Below are positions 42,116 to 42,154 of a stretch of 42,154 nucleotides of DNA, one piece after another. Position numbers and translations under genes: made by a program. The stretch spans positions 1 to 42,154 of the forward strand of contig JAILNW010000050.1 of NCBI GenBank assembly GCA_024691145.1. The letters run 5' to 3'. Each line of letters begins with the position of its first letter. The stretch's first letter is position 1. The notes under the pieces are model-generated. The model was not told the origin of the DNA. It did no database searches and worked only from the letters and a program-made list of their open reading frames with translations. Source of the stretch: Lachnospiraceae bacterium (GTDB lineage: Bacteria; Bacillota; Clostridia; Lachnospirales; Lachnospiraceae).

Positions 42116-42154
42116 AACCTTCAATCCTTTCTAGAATTTCCTTTTAGTGTATAA

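Noticed and set aside
9792..42154. Sigma-28 promoters (TAAA-N15-GCCGATAA) for late genes
   Set aside because: CCGATA-like strings were seen only inside coding sequences, without a matching -35, so none is called.

Overview
This window looks like part of a motile, low-GC Gram-positive Clostridia chromosome, most likely a Lachnospiraceae (Roseburia / Agathobacter / Lachnospira type). The evidence is AT-rich DNA, strong GGAGG ribosome binding sites, flagellar and chemotaxis genes in the Bacillus/Clostridia order (fliM-fliY-cheY-fliO, cheC and cheD before the flagellar sigma factor), FapA and DUF6115 proteins after the sigma gene, and secreted BspA-type leucine-rich-repeat proteins. Family names come from recognised motifs; no database search was run.

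Left edge (1-2034, all minus strand): a type II restriction-modification pair. A C5-cytosine methyltransferase is followed 7 bp later by an HpaII-like restriction endonuclease whose 3' end runs off the window. A 76-residue Cro/C1-type regulator lies upstream. Likely specificity is CCGG, by family resemblance only.

Surface-protein block (2217-9739): four related secreted proteins (plus, plus, minus, plus), each with a signal peptide, a C-type-lectin-like domain and a run of BspA-type (LRR_5) repeats. The first two are tandem duplicates with almost identical 5' ends but unrelated C-terminal tails. None has an LPXTG or SLH anchor. Good sigma-A-type promoters precede most of the block, and hairpins at 6013-6052 and 9754-9790 separate convergent genes.

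Flagellar/chemotaxis block (42115 down to 9792, all minus strand, 37 genes): flgB-flgC-fliE (rod), fliF-fliG-fliH-fliI-fliJ (MS ring, switch, export ATPase), a MotE-like gene, fliK-flgD-flgE (hook), flbD, motA-motB (stator), fliL, fliM-fliY-cheY (switch and response regulator), fliO-fliP-fliQ-fliR-flhB-flhA (export gate), flhF-flhG (placement and number), a PilZ protein, cheA-cheW-cheC-cheD, a small membrane protein, fliA, fapA, a DUF6115 gene and an MltG/YceG-like stalk protein. Most genes overlap or are separated by less than 25 bp. Two larger gaps, before fliM and before cheA, carry promoter-like sequences, so the chemotaxis/sigma section can probably be transcribed on its own. cheB is absent from the place it occupies in Bacillus subtilis (between flhG and cheA); the PilZ gene sits there.

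Most worth a second look: the lectin/LRR paralogue cluster with its odd C-terminal tails, a repeat/alternative-hairpin element between fliE and fliF, the 16-unit tetrapeptide stalk in the last operon gene, and regularly spaced AT palindromes between divergent surface-protein genes. No tRNA, rRNA, CRISPR array, transposase or recombinase was seen. No gene-free stretch exceeds 300 bases; the longest (7740-8020) holds divergent promoters.
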